Positions 1 through 9,851 of a stretch of DNA of 46,353 nucleotides are shown piece by piece. A model generated the notes under the pieces. That model had not been told where the DNA came from. It did not search any database and saw nothing but the letters and a program-made list of their open reading frames with translations. The position numbers and the translations under genes were made by a program. The stretch's first letter is position 1. Every line of letters starts with the position of its first letter. The DNA is from Chloroflexota bacterium (lineage in GTDB: Bacteria > Chloroflexota > Dehalococcoidia > UBA3495): contig JADFNR010000009.1 in NCBI GenBank assembly GCA_022563275.1, positions 1 through 46,353 on the forward strand, read 5' to 3'.

Positions 1-14
1 ACTGCTGGTTGGTT

Positions 15-42
15 TTGAGGCAAGTGGAGCGGTGGGTATAAT
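15..42 (+). promoter_or_regulatory. Candidate sigma70 promoter for the DUF1330-like gene
   Basis: TTGAGG at 15-20 and a perfect TATAAT at 37-42 are separated by 16 nt. Transcription would begin near 49, leaving a leader of about 20 nt before the ATG at 71. The string GGGTATAATG recurs in the promoter at 17785-17812. The call rests on motif match and position only. Confidence 0.55.
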
Positions 43-70
43 GGCCACACCCGAAGGAGACGAGTCAATC

Positions 71-475
71 ATGAACAACCACATAAGCAGAACGCCATCG
101 GAGATCGATGCGATCACAGAGACCGCCGAGAGCGGTCAGGATGCCCCGGTCCTGATGCTAAATCTCAATCGCTATACAGTTGCCGCCGGGTATCCGGACG
201 GCGATGAATACCGGACCTATATGGCTCAGATAGAAGAGTCGGCCGGCCGGGTGGGTGGCAAGGTCCTCTGGCGCACGCCGGTGGCGGGCCAACCGGTCGG
301 CTGCGAGCATGATGGGGTTGATGAGATCCTGGCTGTTTGGTTTCCGAGTCATGCCGCGTTTCTAAGCCTTCGGACCGCAGAGGGGTCCGAAGAGATGTAC
401 CGGTTGCGGCAGCTATGCGTCGCTAATGCTGTGATTCATCGCTGCCCCGGTGACCGGTTTCCCCTTCAACCTTAG
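71..475 (+). CDS. DUF1330-like dimeric alpha-beta barrel protein
   Basis: A 134-residue soluble protein. The pattern PVLMLNLNRY near residue 27, then GRVLW-like VGGKVLWRTP, then EILAVWFPSHAAFL and a short C-terminal strand, matches the ferredoxin-like fold of DUF1330 and antibiotic-monooxygenase relatives, small dimers of mostly unknown function. The ATG at 71 is preferred over an in-frame ATG at 32 because AAGGAGA (54-60) sits about 10 nt upstream of it and because 32 lies upstream of the predicted transcript start. No substrate can be assigned. Downstream, between this gene and the convergent kinase, is a small hairpin (536-551) without a U-tract. Family call moderately sure, role unknown. 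Confidence 0.7.
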   Translation: MNNHISRTPSEIDAITETAESGQDAPVLMLNLNRYTVAAGYPDGDEYRTYMAQIEESAGRVGGKVLWRTPVAGQPVGCEHDGVDEILAVWFPSHAAFLSLRTAEGSEEMYRLRQLCVANAVIHRCPGDRFPLQP

Positions 476-647
476 TGTCAATCGGGACTGCTGGCACCAC
501 TACCCGGACGATCTTGAATCCCCGCAGTATGCCTTCGCCCACGTCTGGGCGTACCCGATACTACAATTTCAGAAAACTACCTGATAGTTTCACACCAGAT
601 GGTGTAGTCCCAAGTAGAAGGAATCGATTCCAGATGCGCCGTGGTCT

Positions 648-3600
648 TTACCTAGAGATGGTCGTGCCGATGGAGTCTTCTACAATCGCAGGCAGCTTCA
701 TGGTGAACGTCGAGCCTTTACCCGGTTCACTCTCCACCAGCACCGAACCGCCCATCATCTCGCAGAAATGGCGTGTTATGGCCAAGCCCAGACCCGTGCC
801 GCCATAGTTTCGCCTGGTCGAGGCTTCGGCCTGAGCGAACGCTTCAAAGAGCCGTCCCATCTGTTCTTCGGTCATGCCGATGCCGGTGTCTGCAACAGCG
901 AAGTTGATCCAATCCTGGCCGTCTTCGGTGACTCGGCTAACAGTCAATGAGATAGTTCCCTGTTCAGTGAACTTGCTGGAGTTGCCAATCAAGTTGAACA
1001 AGCATTGCCTAATCTTGGTGGTATCAGCGTGAATGGAGCCCACTGAATCGGGGCAATCAATCTCCAGAGTGTTGGAGTTCTTTTCCACCAATGTCTTCAT
1101 GGTGGTTGCCACGTCTTGGACCATGGGCTCCACGGGGAACGTCTCCAGGTAGATGTCCATCGCTCCGGCTTCAATCTTGGAGATGTCCAAGACATCGTTG
1201 ATCAGCCCCAGCAGGTGTTTGCCGGCGCCGTTGATGCGCTCCAAGTCTTCCTCGAATTCCGGGTTCTCTAAGTCCTCCGCCTCTTCTTGGAGCATCTCGC
1301 TGTAGCCGATGATGGCGTTGAGGGGTGTGCGCAGTTCGTGGCTCATGTTGGCCAGGAACTGGCTCTTGGTCCGGTTGGCTTCTTCCGCCGAGTCCCTCGC
1401 CCGCTCAGTTTCTTCGATGAACCGGGCGTTGTTGATGGCCACGGCGGCGCTATCGGCCAGGTTCTGGACTAGTTTGACCTCTTCATCGGTGAATTCCGAG
1501 TGCTGCTTATGAATCACATTTAAGGTTCCGAACACCTCATCGCGAATGATGATAGGCGCGCACACTATACCCCCCAGCTCGGTTCCCATCTGTCTGACGA
1601 GCTTGTCGGTTTCATCATCGGAATACCCGGAAAAAGAATCTCCCACCAAATCGGCGCTCCAGACCGCATGCCGCTCCGCATAGGCACGCCCGGCAAACCC
1701 TTCTCCCGGAGTTACGGTCATGTTTCGCATTTCCGGGCCGAAGAAGCCTTCTATGTCATACATTTTCGCGACGAAAAGCCGGTCTCTGCCCGAATCGTAT
1801 TCGAAAATCGCCCCCACATAAGCACCAGTTAGTTCAACTGATTGCTGAGTTATCAGGTCCAACACGCTGTCCAGGTCGTGGTTGGAGGCCAGTTGGGTGG
1901 TCACCTCATAGAGTTGGGTGGCCTGCCGTTCTCGAGCTTCTGCCTCATTCAGTAGACGAGCTTTCTCCAGGGCCAATGACGCCTGGTCGGCAAAGGCGGA
2001 CAGTAGGGAAACCTCATCTTCAGTGAAGCGGCGTACGCGTGTGTCAAACACGATCAGAACGCCTATCGATTTATCGTCGGCGACCAGCGGGACGATTACC
2101 CTTCCTCGCAGCCCGTACTTTTTAAACAAGGCACGTGTTTCCGGTAGGCCAGACGATTCTTGCAGATCTTCTGTCACCATCGGTTTCTTGGTAGCCATCA
2201 CGCGACCCATTCCCGTCTCGGATTCCTGGATTGGAATCGCTGGAAGAATCTTGGCAACCTCAGCCAGATAGGCTGTCACGGTCTCGGTGGATGCACCGGG
2301 AACCAGTTTGTCTCCGTCAACCAGCCGAATCAATGCTCCATGCGCATCTATTAACCGAGCCGCCTCGTTCACGATCAGGTCTAACACTTCATCCGTGTCA
2401 TGAGCACCTGCGAGTAGGTTAGAGACACGATAGAGGGAGTCCGCACGCTCTCTCTCCGTCTCAGCACGATTCTTCTCAGTCTCGGCCTCGGTCAGGAGCC
2501 GGGCTTTTTCCAATGCCAACGAGGCTTGGTCAGCGAATGCGGAGAGGAGAGAAACTTCGTCTTCGGTGAAACGGCGTCCGTGTGTTTCGTCTGACACCAT
2601 GAGGATTCCCATAGACTGGTCGTTAGCCAGTAAGGGAACCGCCGCCACCGCTCCTGGATCACGTCCAATCTCTTCAATTGCACGACGCGGTTCTGGTGCG
2701 AGCACTTCTGCGGCTGCGTCTCCGGACAAGGGTTTCTTGGTGGCCATCACATGCCCCGACAAACTGGTCCCCTCTTCGACTTTGAGGGTCTGGGGATGCA
2801 CCATATAGTCCTCATTGGCTCCGGTAGCGACGCGGAGCACCAATGTGTCGCCCTCTAAGAGCCTTATGTGGCCGGAAGACGCGCCGATGAGGCGGATTGC
2901 CTCGTTTACGATTAGATTCAGCACTTCATCCGTGTCATGCGCTCCAGCAAGTAGGCTGGAGATCCGGTAGAGGGTGTCTGCACGTTCTCTTTGGGTCTCT
3001 GCCCGTTCTCGTTCTGTCTCTGCCTCATTCAATAGCCGGGCTTTCTCCAGGGACAACGAGGCTTGGTCTGCGAAGGCGGTCAGAAGGGAGACTTCATTTT
3101 CGGTGAAGCGGCGTTTGCGCTCGTCCATAACGCAAAGCGCGCCCAGGGGACGGTTGTCGGCCAATAGAGGCACAACAGCGCCTCCGCGAAGCCCGTATTT
3201 CTTGCACAGATCTTTCACCGAAGGAGTTATGAACTCGCTGTCCGCAGCGTCCTCAGTCACCAACGGTTCCTTCGTTTCCATCACATGACTTAAGGTATTC
3301 GGCTCCTGTCCAATCACAACTGCCGGCGGGATCGCGGCGACGAAACCTGCTACGGAATCTGTGGCGGAGCTGGCCACCATCCTATCTCCGTCCAGCAATC
3401 GGATGAATGCGCCGGTTGCGTTGAGCAGCCGTGCAGCCTCATTCACGATCAGGTCCAGCACTTCCTCAGTGTCATGAGCACCAGCAAGTAGATTGGATAT
3501 CCGGTAGAGCGAGTCCGAGCGCTCTCTCTCTGTCTGTGCCTCGTTCAAGAGACGGGCTTTTTCAAGAGCCAAGGCCGCCTGGTCTGCGAACGCGGATAGG

Positions 3601-4487
3601 AGCGAAACTTCATCGTCGGTGAAGCGGCGGCCATAGTGGACGTTGTCCACCACCGCTAGGGTGCCAATGGACTGGTTATTAGCTATGAGGGGGACTGTAC
3701 CAGCTGAACCAGGGTCAATACCTTTTCCTTCAATATACCGCCGTGTTTCTGGGACTAACATCTCGGCAGCGGCGTCCCCAAACAGCGGCGCTTGGGTGGC
3801 CATAACGTGACCCGCCAGACTCGTCCCTTCTTCTACAATCAGGGTAGATGCAATCCCAGACACAAATTCTTCACCTTCGGTGGTCGCTGCAGAGACCCCC
3901 AATTTGTCGCCCTCCAATAGCCGGATCATGGCGATCGGTGCGTCGAGCAACCGGGATGCTTCGCTAACAATCAGGTCCAGCACTTCATCTGTGTCGTGAG
4001 CACCGGCAAGGAGGTTGGAGACCCGGTAGAGGGCGTCAGAACGTTCCTCGCTCCTACGCAAAGCCTCTTCAGCCCGTTTTTGCTCGGTTATGTCTTTTAT
4101 TATGCCGATTGTGCCAATGACGGTGCCGCTGTCGTCGCGGAGGAAGGAAACCGAGGTGTTGCCCTCAAACCACCCACCATCCTTCTTGCGGAGGGTTATC
4201 TCGTAGTTGACGACCTGTCCCTCTCGTTGGAGCAGCTCCATGAGCGAACTAGCCTCTTCGTAGCCTCCTTTGTATATCTCCGCTACACGCATTTCCAGTG
4301 CTTCTTCTGCTGAGAAACCTGTGATTCTTTCGGCCCCCGGACTAAAATAGGTATGTCGGCCGGCGAGGTCTGTCGTGACTATGGCATCAGCTGACTGCTC
4401 GGCGATATCCCGGAAAGCATCCTTGCTTCCCCGGAGTTTTTCCAGTTCTTCCAGTAGCTGCTTCTTGGTTTTACGTTGGTCGTTCAT
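648..4487 (-). CDS. PAS/five-GAF sensor histidine kinase
   Basis: A 1279-residue cytoplasmic sensor kinase with no membrane segments. In order: a PAS/PAC domain (about 24-140), five GAF domains (about 151-315, 327-490, 506-668, 685-850, 860-1020) joined by charged helices, a HisKA dimerisation domain with phospho-acceptor His1050 in SHELRTP, and a HATPase domain (about 1150-1267) with an N-box near NLIGNS, the G1 box DTGIGM and the G2 box GGTGLGL. There is no receiver domain and no response regulator next door, so the partner is elsewhere. GAF1/GAF3 and GAF2/GAF4 resemble each other most, implying duplication of a two-domain unit. The ligand is unknown; soluble PAS/GAF arrays commonly sense redox, gas, light or small molecules. 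GAGG about 9 nt upstream supports the start. Confidence 0.93.
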   Translation of the reverse strand: MNDQRKTKKQLLEELEKLRGSKDAFRDIAEQSADAIVTTDLAGRHTYFSPGAERITGFSAEEALEMRVAEIYKGGYEEASSLMELLQREGQVVNYEITLRKKDGGWFEGNTSVSFLRDDSGTVIGTIGIIKDITEQKRAEEALRRSEERSDALYRVSNLLAGAHDTDEVLDLIVSEASRLLDAPIAMIRLLEGDKLGVSAATTEGEEFVSGIASTLIVEEGTSLAGHVMATQAPLFGDAAAEMLVPETRRYIEGKGIDPGSAGTVPLIANNQSIGTLAVVDNVHYGRRFTDDEVSLLSAFADQAALALEKARLLNEAQTERERSDSLYRISNLLAGAHDTEEVLDLIVNEAARLLNATGAFIRLLDGDRMVASSATDSVAGFVAAIPPAVVIGQEPNTLSHVMETKEPLVTEDAADSEFITPSVKDLCKKYGLRGGAVVPLLADNRPLGALCVMDERKRRFTENEVSLLTAFADQASLSLEKARLLNEAETERERAETQRERADTLYRISSLLAGAHDTDEVLNLIVNEAIRLIGASSGHIRLLEGDTLVLRVATGANEDYMVHPQTLKVEEGTSLSGHVMATKKPLSGDAAAEVLAPEPRRAIEEIGRDPGAVAAVPLLANDQSMGILMVSDETHGRRFTEDEVSLLSAFADQASLALEKARLLTEAETEKNRAETERERADSLYRVSNLLAGAHDTDEVLDLIVNEAARLIDAHGALIRLVDGDKLVPGASTETVTAYLAEVAKILPAIPIQESETGMGRVMATKKPMVTEDLQESSGLPETRALFKKYGLRGRVIVPLVADDKSIGVLIVFDTRVRRFTEDEVSLLSAFADQASLALEKARLLNEAEARERQATQLYEVTTQLASNHDLDSVLDLITQQSVELTGAYVGAIFEYDSGRDRLFVAKMYDIEGFFGPEMRNMTVTPGEGFAGRAYAERHAVWSADLVGDSFSGYSDDETDKLVRQMGTELGGIVCAPIIIRDEVFGTLNVIHKQHSEFTDEEVKLVQNLADSAAVAINNARFIEETERARDSAEEANRTKSQFLANMSHELRTPLNAIIGYSEMLQEEAEDLENPEFEEDLERINGAGKHLLGLINDVLDISKIEAGAMDIYLETFPVEPMVQDVATTMKTLVEKNSNTLEIDCPDSVGSIHADTTKIRQCLFNLIGNSSKFTEQGTISLTVSRVTEDGQDWINFAVADTGIGMTEEQMGRLFEAFAQAEASTRRNYGGTGLGLAITRHFCEMMGGSVLVESEPGKGSTFTMKLPAIVEDSIGTTISR

Positions 4488-4514
4488 GCGGTATCTGCCT
4501 CAAAAGTTGCCGGT

Positions 4515-4523
4515 ATTATGACA
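4515..4523 (-). promoter_or_regulatory. Extended -10 promoter for the sensor kinase
   Basis: Read on the minus strand this is TGTCATAAT, an extended -10 (TGN plus CATAAT). No good -35 is visible, as is common for extended -10 promoters. The predicted transcript would begin near 4508, about 20 nt before the start codon. The dnaN promoter has the closely similar TGACATAAT. Confidence 0.5.
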
Positions 4524-4572
4524 CGATTCAGTAAGGCGGTGTGTGAAATTGAACGGTGACTAAGCGGAGTAT

Positions 4573-4605
4573 AAAAAACGACCCGACTTATCCGGCCGGG
4601 TCGTT
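4573..4605 (-). terminator. Rho-independent terminator of dnaN
   Basis: AACGACCCG (4577-4585) pairs with CGGGTCGTT (4597-4605), a 9-bp stem with an 11-nt loop. Transcription leftward from dnaN runs through the stem into the complement of the A-rich tract at 4573-4578, giving a U-tract. It separates dnaN from the sensor kinase gene. Confidence 0.85.
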
Positions 4606-4635
4606 CACGATTGCTGGATTGCCGTTAAGGGTTTA

Positions 4636-5784
4636 TCACCACTGAACAAACATCGGCATGACCACGTGGATGTAATCATCCGAGTCGATGGGTTTGAAGA
4701 CGCCGGGGCTGGAGGACGTGGTGGTCTCCAGGGCTACCTTGCCCTTTTCCAGCACCGCCAGGACGTCTAGCAGGTAACGGCTGTTGAAGGCGATCTTGCC
4801 TTCTTCTCCTTCAATCTCGTCCAGGTCGACGATGTCTTGGTTGTCGCCAACTTCTTCGGAACGGGCGGAGATCTCCACCTTGGGCGGCTCAGAGTCGGCC
4901 GCGGCCGGCATCAGGTGCATGCGGATGATGTTGCTGCCGTCTCTGGCGAATATGGAGGCCGTTCGCGCGGCCCGTAGAACGGTGGGCAGGTCCATGACGG
5001 CCCTGGTTGTGTAGCTCTGGGGGATGAGTTGTTCGTAGTTGGGGAAGGTGCCTTGGAGCAACTGGGAGACGATCTCAACGGTATCGCCGCCCCGCACCCG
5101 GAACATCACCTGCCCCTTGGCGGGGGTCATCAGAATCTCCACCGGCTCTTCCCGGTCGCCGATCAACCGGTTCACCTCGTTCATGGTGCGGGCCGGGACG
5201 ATCACGCTCATCTCTTCGGGCACCCCTTTAAGCAACTCTCCTTTCTGCACCGCCAGGCGGAAGCCGTCGGCGGCGGCCATGGTGAATTTGTTTCCATCGA
5301 GTTTGATCTCGACGCCGGTCAGCACCGGGCGCGATTCTTCCGTGGCGGCGGCAAACGCTACCCGGGTGATGGCGGTTTTCAAGACCAACGGGTCGATCTC
5401 GGCGGCGATCCCGTCGTCCACCGTGGGGATGGGAGGGAACTCTGAGGCGTCGGTGATGTTTATATGAGCGGTGGAACTGCCTGAAGATATCTGCAGCAGA
5501 CCGGACCCCTGCTCCAACTCCAGGTCGATCTTATCGTTGGGCAGGGAATTGACGAATTCGGTGAGCAAGCGGGCGGGCACCGTGATCGAGCCTTCCTCTT
5601 CGATCATCGCTCCGACCCAAGTGGTCATGGCAATCTCAAGATTGGTGGCCGACAACTTCAGCATCGACTGATCGACGCTAAGCAGCACGTTCTGGGTCAC
5701 CGGCAGCGTGGCCCTGCTGGCCACCGCCCGGCCAACCACGGCCAGTCCCCGGCTGAGGTTCTCTTGCAAGCACGATATCTTCAT
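4636..5784 (-). CDS. dnaN: DNA polymerase III beta sliding clamp
   Basis: A 382-residue protein of normal clamp length that forms the ring tethering DNA polymerases to DNA. It opens with MKISCLQENLSRGL and has the usual three repeated clamp folds (about 1-125, 126-255, 256-382). Family hallmarks include RPVLTGVEI near residue 150, AADGFRLA near 180 and the C-terminal HVVMPMFVQW tail, equivalent to the VxPM(R/Q)L end that lines the partner-binding pocket. It is monocistronic here, with its own promoter and terminator, and is not beside dnaA, recF or gyrB. The dinB product at 33557-34669 carries a clamp-binding peptide and is a predicted partner. Confidence 0.97.
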   Translation of the reverse strand: MKISCLQENLSRGLAVVGRAVASRATLPVTQNVLLSVDQSMLKLSATNLEIAMTTWVGAMIEEEGSITVPARLLTEFVNSLPNDKIDLELEQGSGLLQISSGSSTAHINITDASEFPPIPTVDDGIAAEIDPLVLKTAITRVAFAAATEESRPVLTGVEIKLDGNKFTMAAADGFRLAVQKGELLKGVPEEMSVIVPARTMNEVNRLIGDREEPVEILMTPAKGQVMFRVRGGDTVEIVSQLLQGTFPNYEQLIPQSYTTRAVMDLPTVLRAARTASIFARDGSNIIRMHLMPAAADSEPPKVEISARSEEVGDNQDIVDLDEIEGEEGKIAFNSRYLLDVLAVLEKGKVALETTTSSSPGVFKPIDSDDYIHVVMPMFVQW

Positions 5785-5871
5785 CTTCCGCCCACCTGGT
5801 AGTCTGCCCGGATCGCAGATCGCGTTGTTTTATCAAGTCTGTTGAGGACGCCGCTTCCGGGAAGCACGGGT

Positions 5872-5900
5872 ATTATGTCATTCCGACTGGGTAAAAACAA
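5872..5900 (-). promoter_or_regulatory. Promoter of dnaN
   Basis: On the minus strand TTGTTT (5895-5900) and CATAAT (5872-5877) are spaced by 17 nt. The -10 is also preceded by TG one base upstream (TGACATAAT), making an extended -10. The leader would be about 80 nt. The 336-bp gap 5785-6120 holds this promoter and the divergent alaX promoter; I see no gene in it. Confidence 0.65.
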
Positions 5901-5988
5901 CTGAAAAACCGCAGCGATTACCGGCTTTTAGACTCGATTTTCGCATCCGTGTCAACAAAGAATCGCCGAGGTTCAATAAAATCCTGTC

Positions 5989-5997
5989 TGCTATAAT
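5989..5997 (+). promoter_or_regulatory. Extended -10 promoter upstream of alaX
   Basis: TGCTATAAT is a consensus extended -10 element. No convincing -35 lies upstream. Transcription would start near 6004 and leave a leader of roughly 117 nt before the TTG start of alaX. Confidence 0.6.
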
Positions 5998-6120
5998 AGG
6001 CCCGACCTAAAACCGGGGCGATTCTACGCCGCTATTTCCTCAGATCCGAGGCTGCAAACCCAACGTTAAAAGCCGGATGACCGAACCAATTTTTCAGAAA
6101 CCGCGACGTCTGAAGCCAGA

Positions 6121-6831
6121 TTGACCGAACTACTTTTTCACAACGAAAGCTACCTCAAGGAATTCGAAGCCACCGTGACCGGCGTGGTCGACGGCGGCGT
6201 AATCCTGGACCGTACCGCCTTTTACACGGGTGGCGGCGGTCAGCCCTCCGATTCCGGCACGCTGACTTCCGGAGACCAAGAGTACCAGGTAACCGGCATC
6301 AAGCGGACCGGCGGCGAGTTCGTGCACCAGATCACCGGCGATCTGCCGGCCACCGGTTCAGCCGTGACCGGCCAGATCGACTGGGAGCGCCGCTATCTCT
6401 TGATGCGCACCCACACCGCCCTCCATATACTGTGCGGCGTTGTCTGGCGGGACTACGGGGCCAAAGTGACCGGAGGCGACATGAAGGCCGGAGAGGGCCG
6501 AATGGACTTTGAATTTGAGAATTTCTCCGCTGAATTCGTCACCGAGTTGGAAGTGAAGATCAATGCCGAGGTTGCGGCGGACCGGGACATCAGCGTCAAT
6601 AACCTCAGCCGGGAAGAAGCGGACCAGGTGCCGGACCTGATACGCACCAAGATCAATCTGCTGCCCCCAAACATCCAAGAGATACGGACCATCGATATCC
6701 ATGGGCTGGACCTGCAAGCCGACGGAGGGACCCACGTGGCCAACACCCGGGAGGTCGGCGTGATCAAGGTGGTCGGCCATGAGAGTAAAGGCCGCAGCAA
6801 CAAGCGGATCAGGATCGCCCTGGAAGCATAG
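6121..6831 (+). CDS. alaX: AlaX-type alanyl-tRNA editing hydrolase
   Basis: A 236-residue free-standing editing domain related to the editing half of AlaRS. It hydrolyses Ser (or Gly) wrongly attached to tRNA-Ala. Visible are the AFYTGGGGQPSDSG loop (33-46), the zinc motif HTALH (His98, His102) and the second zinc motif DGGTHVANT (Asp201, His205). AlaRS and many AlaX proteins have Cys at the Asp201 position, so the metal site is altered. Translation is taken from a TTG at 6121: the family-like start LLFHNESYLKEF follows directly, and an upstream ATG at 6077 is out of frame and runs into a stop. No strong ribosome binding site is seen. The hyuA operon follows 65 nt downstream. Confidence 0.9.
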   Translation: MTELLFHNESYLKEFEATVTGVVDGGVILDRTAFYTGGGGQPSDSGTLTSGDQEYQVTGIKRTGGEFVHQITGDLPATGSAVTGQIDWERRYLLMRTHTALHILCGVVWRDYGAKVTGGDMKAGEGRMDFEFENFSAEFVTELEVKINAEVAADRDISVNNLSREEADQVPDLIRTKINLLPPNIQEIRTIDIHGLDLQADGGTHVANTREVGVIKVVGHESKGRSNKRIRIALEA

Positions 6832-6896
6832 GCCTCTTTCCCCACCTGGTCCGTTGGTCCCAGCCGATCAATCCCGCCCTGGAGGCGTACCGTTCA

Positions 6897-8927
6897 ATGC
6901 CCGACAATCCCGTTTCTGACACCAGCGCGCACCGCCGAGTCGTGGGGATCGATGTGGGTGGTACCTTCACCGACATCGCCGTCTTGGAAGACGGCAAACT
7001 GACCGTCCACAAACTTCCTTCAACCCCGGCCGACCCGTCCCGAGGCATACTCCAAGGAGTGAAGGAGACCGGCGTCACCTCCGCCGAATTCGTCCATGGT
7101 TCCACCGTCGCCACCAACGCATTGTTGGAGGGCAAGGGCGCCCGCACCGCTCTGGTAACCACCAAAGGATTCGAAGATGTGCTGGAGATAGGCCGTCAAA
7201 ACCGCGCCGAACTCTACAACCTGGAGATGGACCGGGCCCCGGCCCTGGCGCCGTCGGAACTTCGCTTTGGGCTGCCGGAGCGGGTCGACCATACCGGGAC
7301 CATCATCGAGGACCTCACGCCCGAGGCCATCCAAAATTTGATCGGTTTATTGGAAGAGAGCAAAGCCGAAGCGGTGGCCGTGTCTTTCCTGTTCTCGTTC
7401 CTGAACACGGCCCATGAGGAGATGGTCCTAAGCGCACTGCGAAAGATGAAGGACCCGCCGTATATCTCGGTCTCCTTCCAGGTGCTGCCCGAATTCAGGG
7501 AGTACGAGCGGACCAGCACCGTGGTGGTGAATGCCTACGTAGGCCAGGTGATGAGCCGGTACCTGGGAGAACTTGAAGGCCCACTGGGCAAGGGACTGCG
7601 GATCATGCAGTCGTCTGGGGGGAGCATCACCGCCCGGTTGGCCTCCGAGCAACCGGTGCGGACCATCCTGAGCGGCCCGGCCGGCGGCGTGGTCGGCGCG
7701 TTCTATACAGCGATGCAGGCTGGGTATCCCGACATCATCACCTTGGACATGGGCGGCACGTCAACGGACGTCTCGCTATGTCCCGGAGAGATCAAAGAGA
7801 CCACCTCCGCCAATGTGGGAGGTTACCCCATCGGCGTTCCCATGATCGACATCCACACGGTTGGGGCCGGCGGCGGTTCCATCGCCCGGGTGGATACCGG
7901 CGGCGCGTTGGTCGTGGGCCCCGAGTCGGCGGGAGCGGACCCCGGCCCGGCCTGCTACGGGACGGGAGACCAGATCACGGTCACCGATGCCAATCTGCTG
8001 CTGGGACGGCTATTGCCGGACCGCTTCCTGGGCGGCCGCATGACCCTGGACCGGGGCCGGATAGACGGGTTGATGCGAAAGCTGGCCGGCCAGATCAACG
8101 CCGATTCCAACCAGACGGCTCTGGGCATCAACCGCGTGGTCAACGCCAACATGGAACGGGCCATCCGCACAATATCCCTAGAGCGAGGCTACGACCCCCG
8201 CCTGTTCACCCTGGTGCCCTTCGGCGGCGCCGGGCCGATGCACGCCTGCGAGCTGGCCCAAGAACTTGGGATACCCAGGATCTTGGTGCCTTCGCGGCCC
8301 GGCATACTTTCGGCGTTGGGAGTGGCCATCGCTGACATCGTCAAGGATTACTCCCGCACCGTCATGCTCCGGGGAGCCGACCTGGACCGCGGCCGTATCG
8401 ACGAAGAGTTCCACGGCATGGAGGGCCAGGCCAGGACCGAGTTGGCCGGCGAGGGTCTGCCCGTGGACCGGATGGCCGCCCGCCGCTTTTTGGACATCCG
8501 GTATGTGGGCCAGTCCTTTGAACTGACCGTGGACTATCCTTCCCGTGGCACCAAGGCTGATTTCACAAAGGTCATCGGCGATACCTTCTATAAGGCTCAC
8601 CTACGGCGGTTCGGCTACGCTGACCGGAGCGAACCGGTAGAGGTGGTGAACCTGCGTCTCAAGCTGGAAGTGGCCATGGAGAAACCTCAGATCGAGCCGC
8701 AGAGCGCCGGCGGGTCTGACCCTTCAGAAGCGTTGATCGGTGAGGGTGAAATAATCTTCCAGCAGGGCGGGCTGATGTCCCCGCTGTACCAGAGGGAGCA
8801 GTTGGTCTGCGGCAACCGGATCTCGGGTCCGGCGCTGGTCGTCCAGATGGACGCCACCACGGTGCTGCCGCCTGGTTGGGGTGGAACGGTGGACCCCTTT
8901 GGCAATCTGCTGTTGGAGCCCGAATAG
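6897..8927 (+). CDS. hyuA: Hydantoinase/oxoprolinase subunit A (HyuA)
   Basis: A 676-residue protein of the ATP-dependent hydantoinase/oxoprolinase/acetone carboxylase A family, which phosphorylates and opens cyclic amides such as N-methylhydantoin or 5-oxoproline, or carboxylates ketones. The N-terminal phosphate-binding motif GIDVGGTFTD lies at 18-27. Further on are LDMGGTSTDVS, GAGGGSIA and the hydantoinase_A motif VPFGGAGPMHA. Substrates differ widely within the family, so none is assigned. GGAGG (6881-6885) precedes the ATG by 11 nt. It heads an operon with the PIG-L-type gene (33 nt downstream) and hyuB, so the B subunit is separated from A by a deacetylase gene. Confidence 0.93.
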   Translation: MPDNPVSDTSAHRRVVGIDVGGTFTDIAVLEDGKLTVHKLPSTPADPSRGILQGVKETGVTSAEFVHGSTVATNALLEGKGARTALVTTKGFEDVLEIGRQNRAELYNLEMDRAPALAPSELRFGLPERVDHTGTIIEDLTPEAIQNLIGLLEESKAEAVAVSFLFSFLNTAHEEMVLSALRKMKDPPYISVSFQVLPEFREYERTSTVVVNAYVGQVMSRYLGELEGPLGKGLRIMQSSGGSITARLASEQPVRTILSGPAGGVVGAFYTAMQAGYPDIITLDMGGTSTDVSLCPGEIKETTSANVGGYPIGVPMIDIHTVGAGGGSIARVDTGGALVVGPESAGADPGPACYGTGDQITVTDANLLLGRLLPDRFLGGRMTLDRGRIDGLMRKLAGQINADSNQTALGINRVVNANMERAIRTISLERGYDPRLFTLVPFGGAGPMHACELAQELGIPRILVPSRPGILSALGVAIADIVKDYSRTVMLRGADLDRGRIDEEFHGMEGQARTELAGEGLPVDRMAARRFLDIRYVGQSFELTVDYPSRGTKADFTKVIGDTFYKAHLRRFGYADRSEPVEVVNLRLKLEVAMEKPQIEPQSAGGSDPSEALIGEGEIIFQQGGLMSPLYQREQLVCGNRISGPALVVQMDATTVLPPGWGGTVDPFGNLLLEPE

Positions 8928-8960
8928 CCGGCTGATTCCCGCATCTTCTGGAGTGCAACA

Positions 8961-9791
8961 ATGACCCAAGGGTCTCAGGTTATATCCCAACTTACAGTCT
9001 TGTGCCTGTTCGCCCATCCCGACGACGAAGGGTTTGGGTCTGGGGGCACACTGGCGGGTTTGGTGCGAAAGGGTCACAAGGTAACGGTGGTCTGTGTCAC
9101 CGACGGGGACGTTGGGGAGATAAGCGACCCTGCCCTGGCCACCCCGGAGAACCTCGGGCAGGTACGCCAACAAGAACTGCGCCAAGCGATGGCCGTGACC
9201 GGGGCGGACGTCCGGTTCCTCGGCTACCGGGACTCAGGGATGCAAGACACCCCGGACAACGAACATCCTTCAAGCCTGTTTCAGGCCGAAGCAGTTGAGG
9301 TGGAGGCTCGCATATCAGCCCTGATGGACGAATTTACTCCGGACATCGTGTTCACCCACGACCCCACCGGCGGCTACGGCCACCCCGACCACATCATTGT
9401 GTACGAGCGCACCACGGCGGTGGTCGAATCGATGCAGGAGAAAGGGACCGGGAAACGGCCTCACCTCTATTTTGTGTGCTTTCCCCGGAGCAATTTCCGA
9501 AAGCTTTGGCAAGAGATGATCGACGCCGGAATCACTCCTCCATTTGCCGCGGATGCGATAGACAAGATCGGGTCCCCCGACGGCTACGTGACCACGGTGA
9601 AAGATGTGTCGGCTTACGTGGACGTTAAGCAGGAGTCGGTGCGCTGTCACAAGACCCAGTTGGACCCCAACGGTCCCTTCGGCCGACTAGCCCCCGATAT
9701 CATGACCAAATGGATGAGCACCGAGTATTTCTATCTTAAGAGACCGGACGGCGATGACGCCCAAGAGGATATCTTGGTGGACCTGATCTAG
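8961..9791 (+). CDS. PIG-L/LmbE family deacetylase
   Basis: A 276-residue zinc hydrolase-like protein of the family that includes the GlcNAc-PI, mycothiol and bacillithiol deacetylases. The metal-binding signature AHPDDE is at residues 18-23, and the second zinc motif HPDH at 141-144 follows HDPTGGYG. All usual metal ligands appear present. It lies between hyuA and hyuB on the same strand with short gaps, so it is probably co-transcribed. It may remove an acyl group from the same substrate class, or the two may simply share regulation. The natural substrate cannot be read from sequence. Confidence 0.9.
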   Translation: MTQGSQVISQLTVLCLFAHPDDEGFGSGGTLAGLVRKGHKVTVVCVTDGDVGEISDPALATPENLGQVRQQELRQAMAVTGADVRFLGYRDSGMQDTPDNEHPSSLFQAEAVEVEARISALMDEFTPDIVFTHDPTGGYGHPDHIIVYERTTAVVESMQEKGTGKRPHLYFVCFPRSNFRKLWQEMIDAGITPPFAADAIDKIGSPDGYVTTVKDVSAYVDVKQESVRCHKTQLDPNGPFGRLAPDIMTKWMSTEYFYLKRPDGDDAQEDILVDLI

Positions 9792-9798
9792 TATGCGC

Positions 9799-9838
9799 TC
9801 AACCGGCCGGCCCGCGGCCCAGTCACGCCCCCGGTTGA
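9799..9838 (+). other. Intra-operon hairpin before hyuB
   Basis: TCAACCGG (9799-9806) pairs with CCGGTTGA (9831-9838) around a 24-nt GC-rich loop, ending just before the hyuB ribosome binding site (AGAGGTAAC). There is no U-tract, so it is not an obvious terminator. It may adjust the ratio of HyuA to HyuB or protect a processed end. Confidence 0.45.
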
Positions 9839-9851
9839 ACAGAGGTAACAG

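Noticed and set aside
475..807. Plus-strand open frame overlapping the 3' end of the sensor kinase
   Set aside because: Its composition follows the reverse strand of the kinase, with no ribosome site and no recognisable domain.
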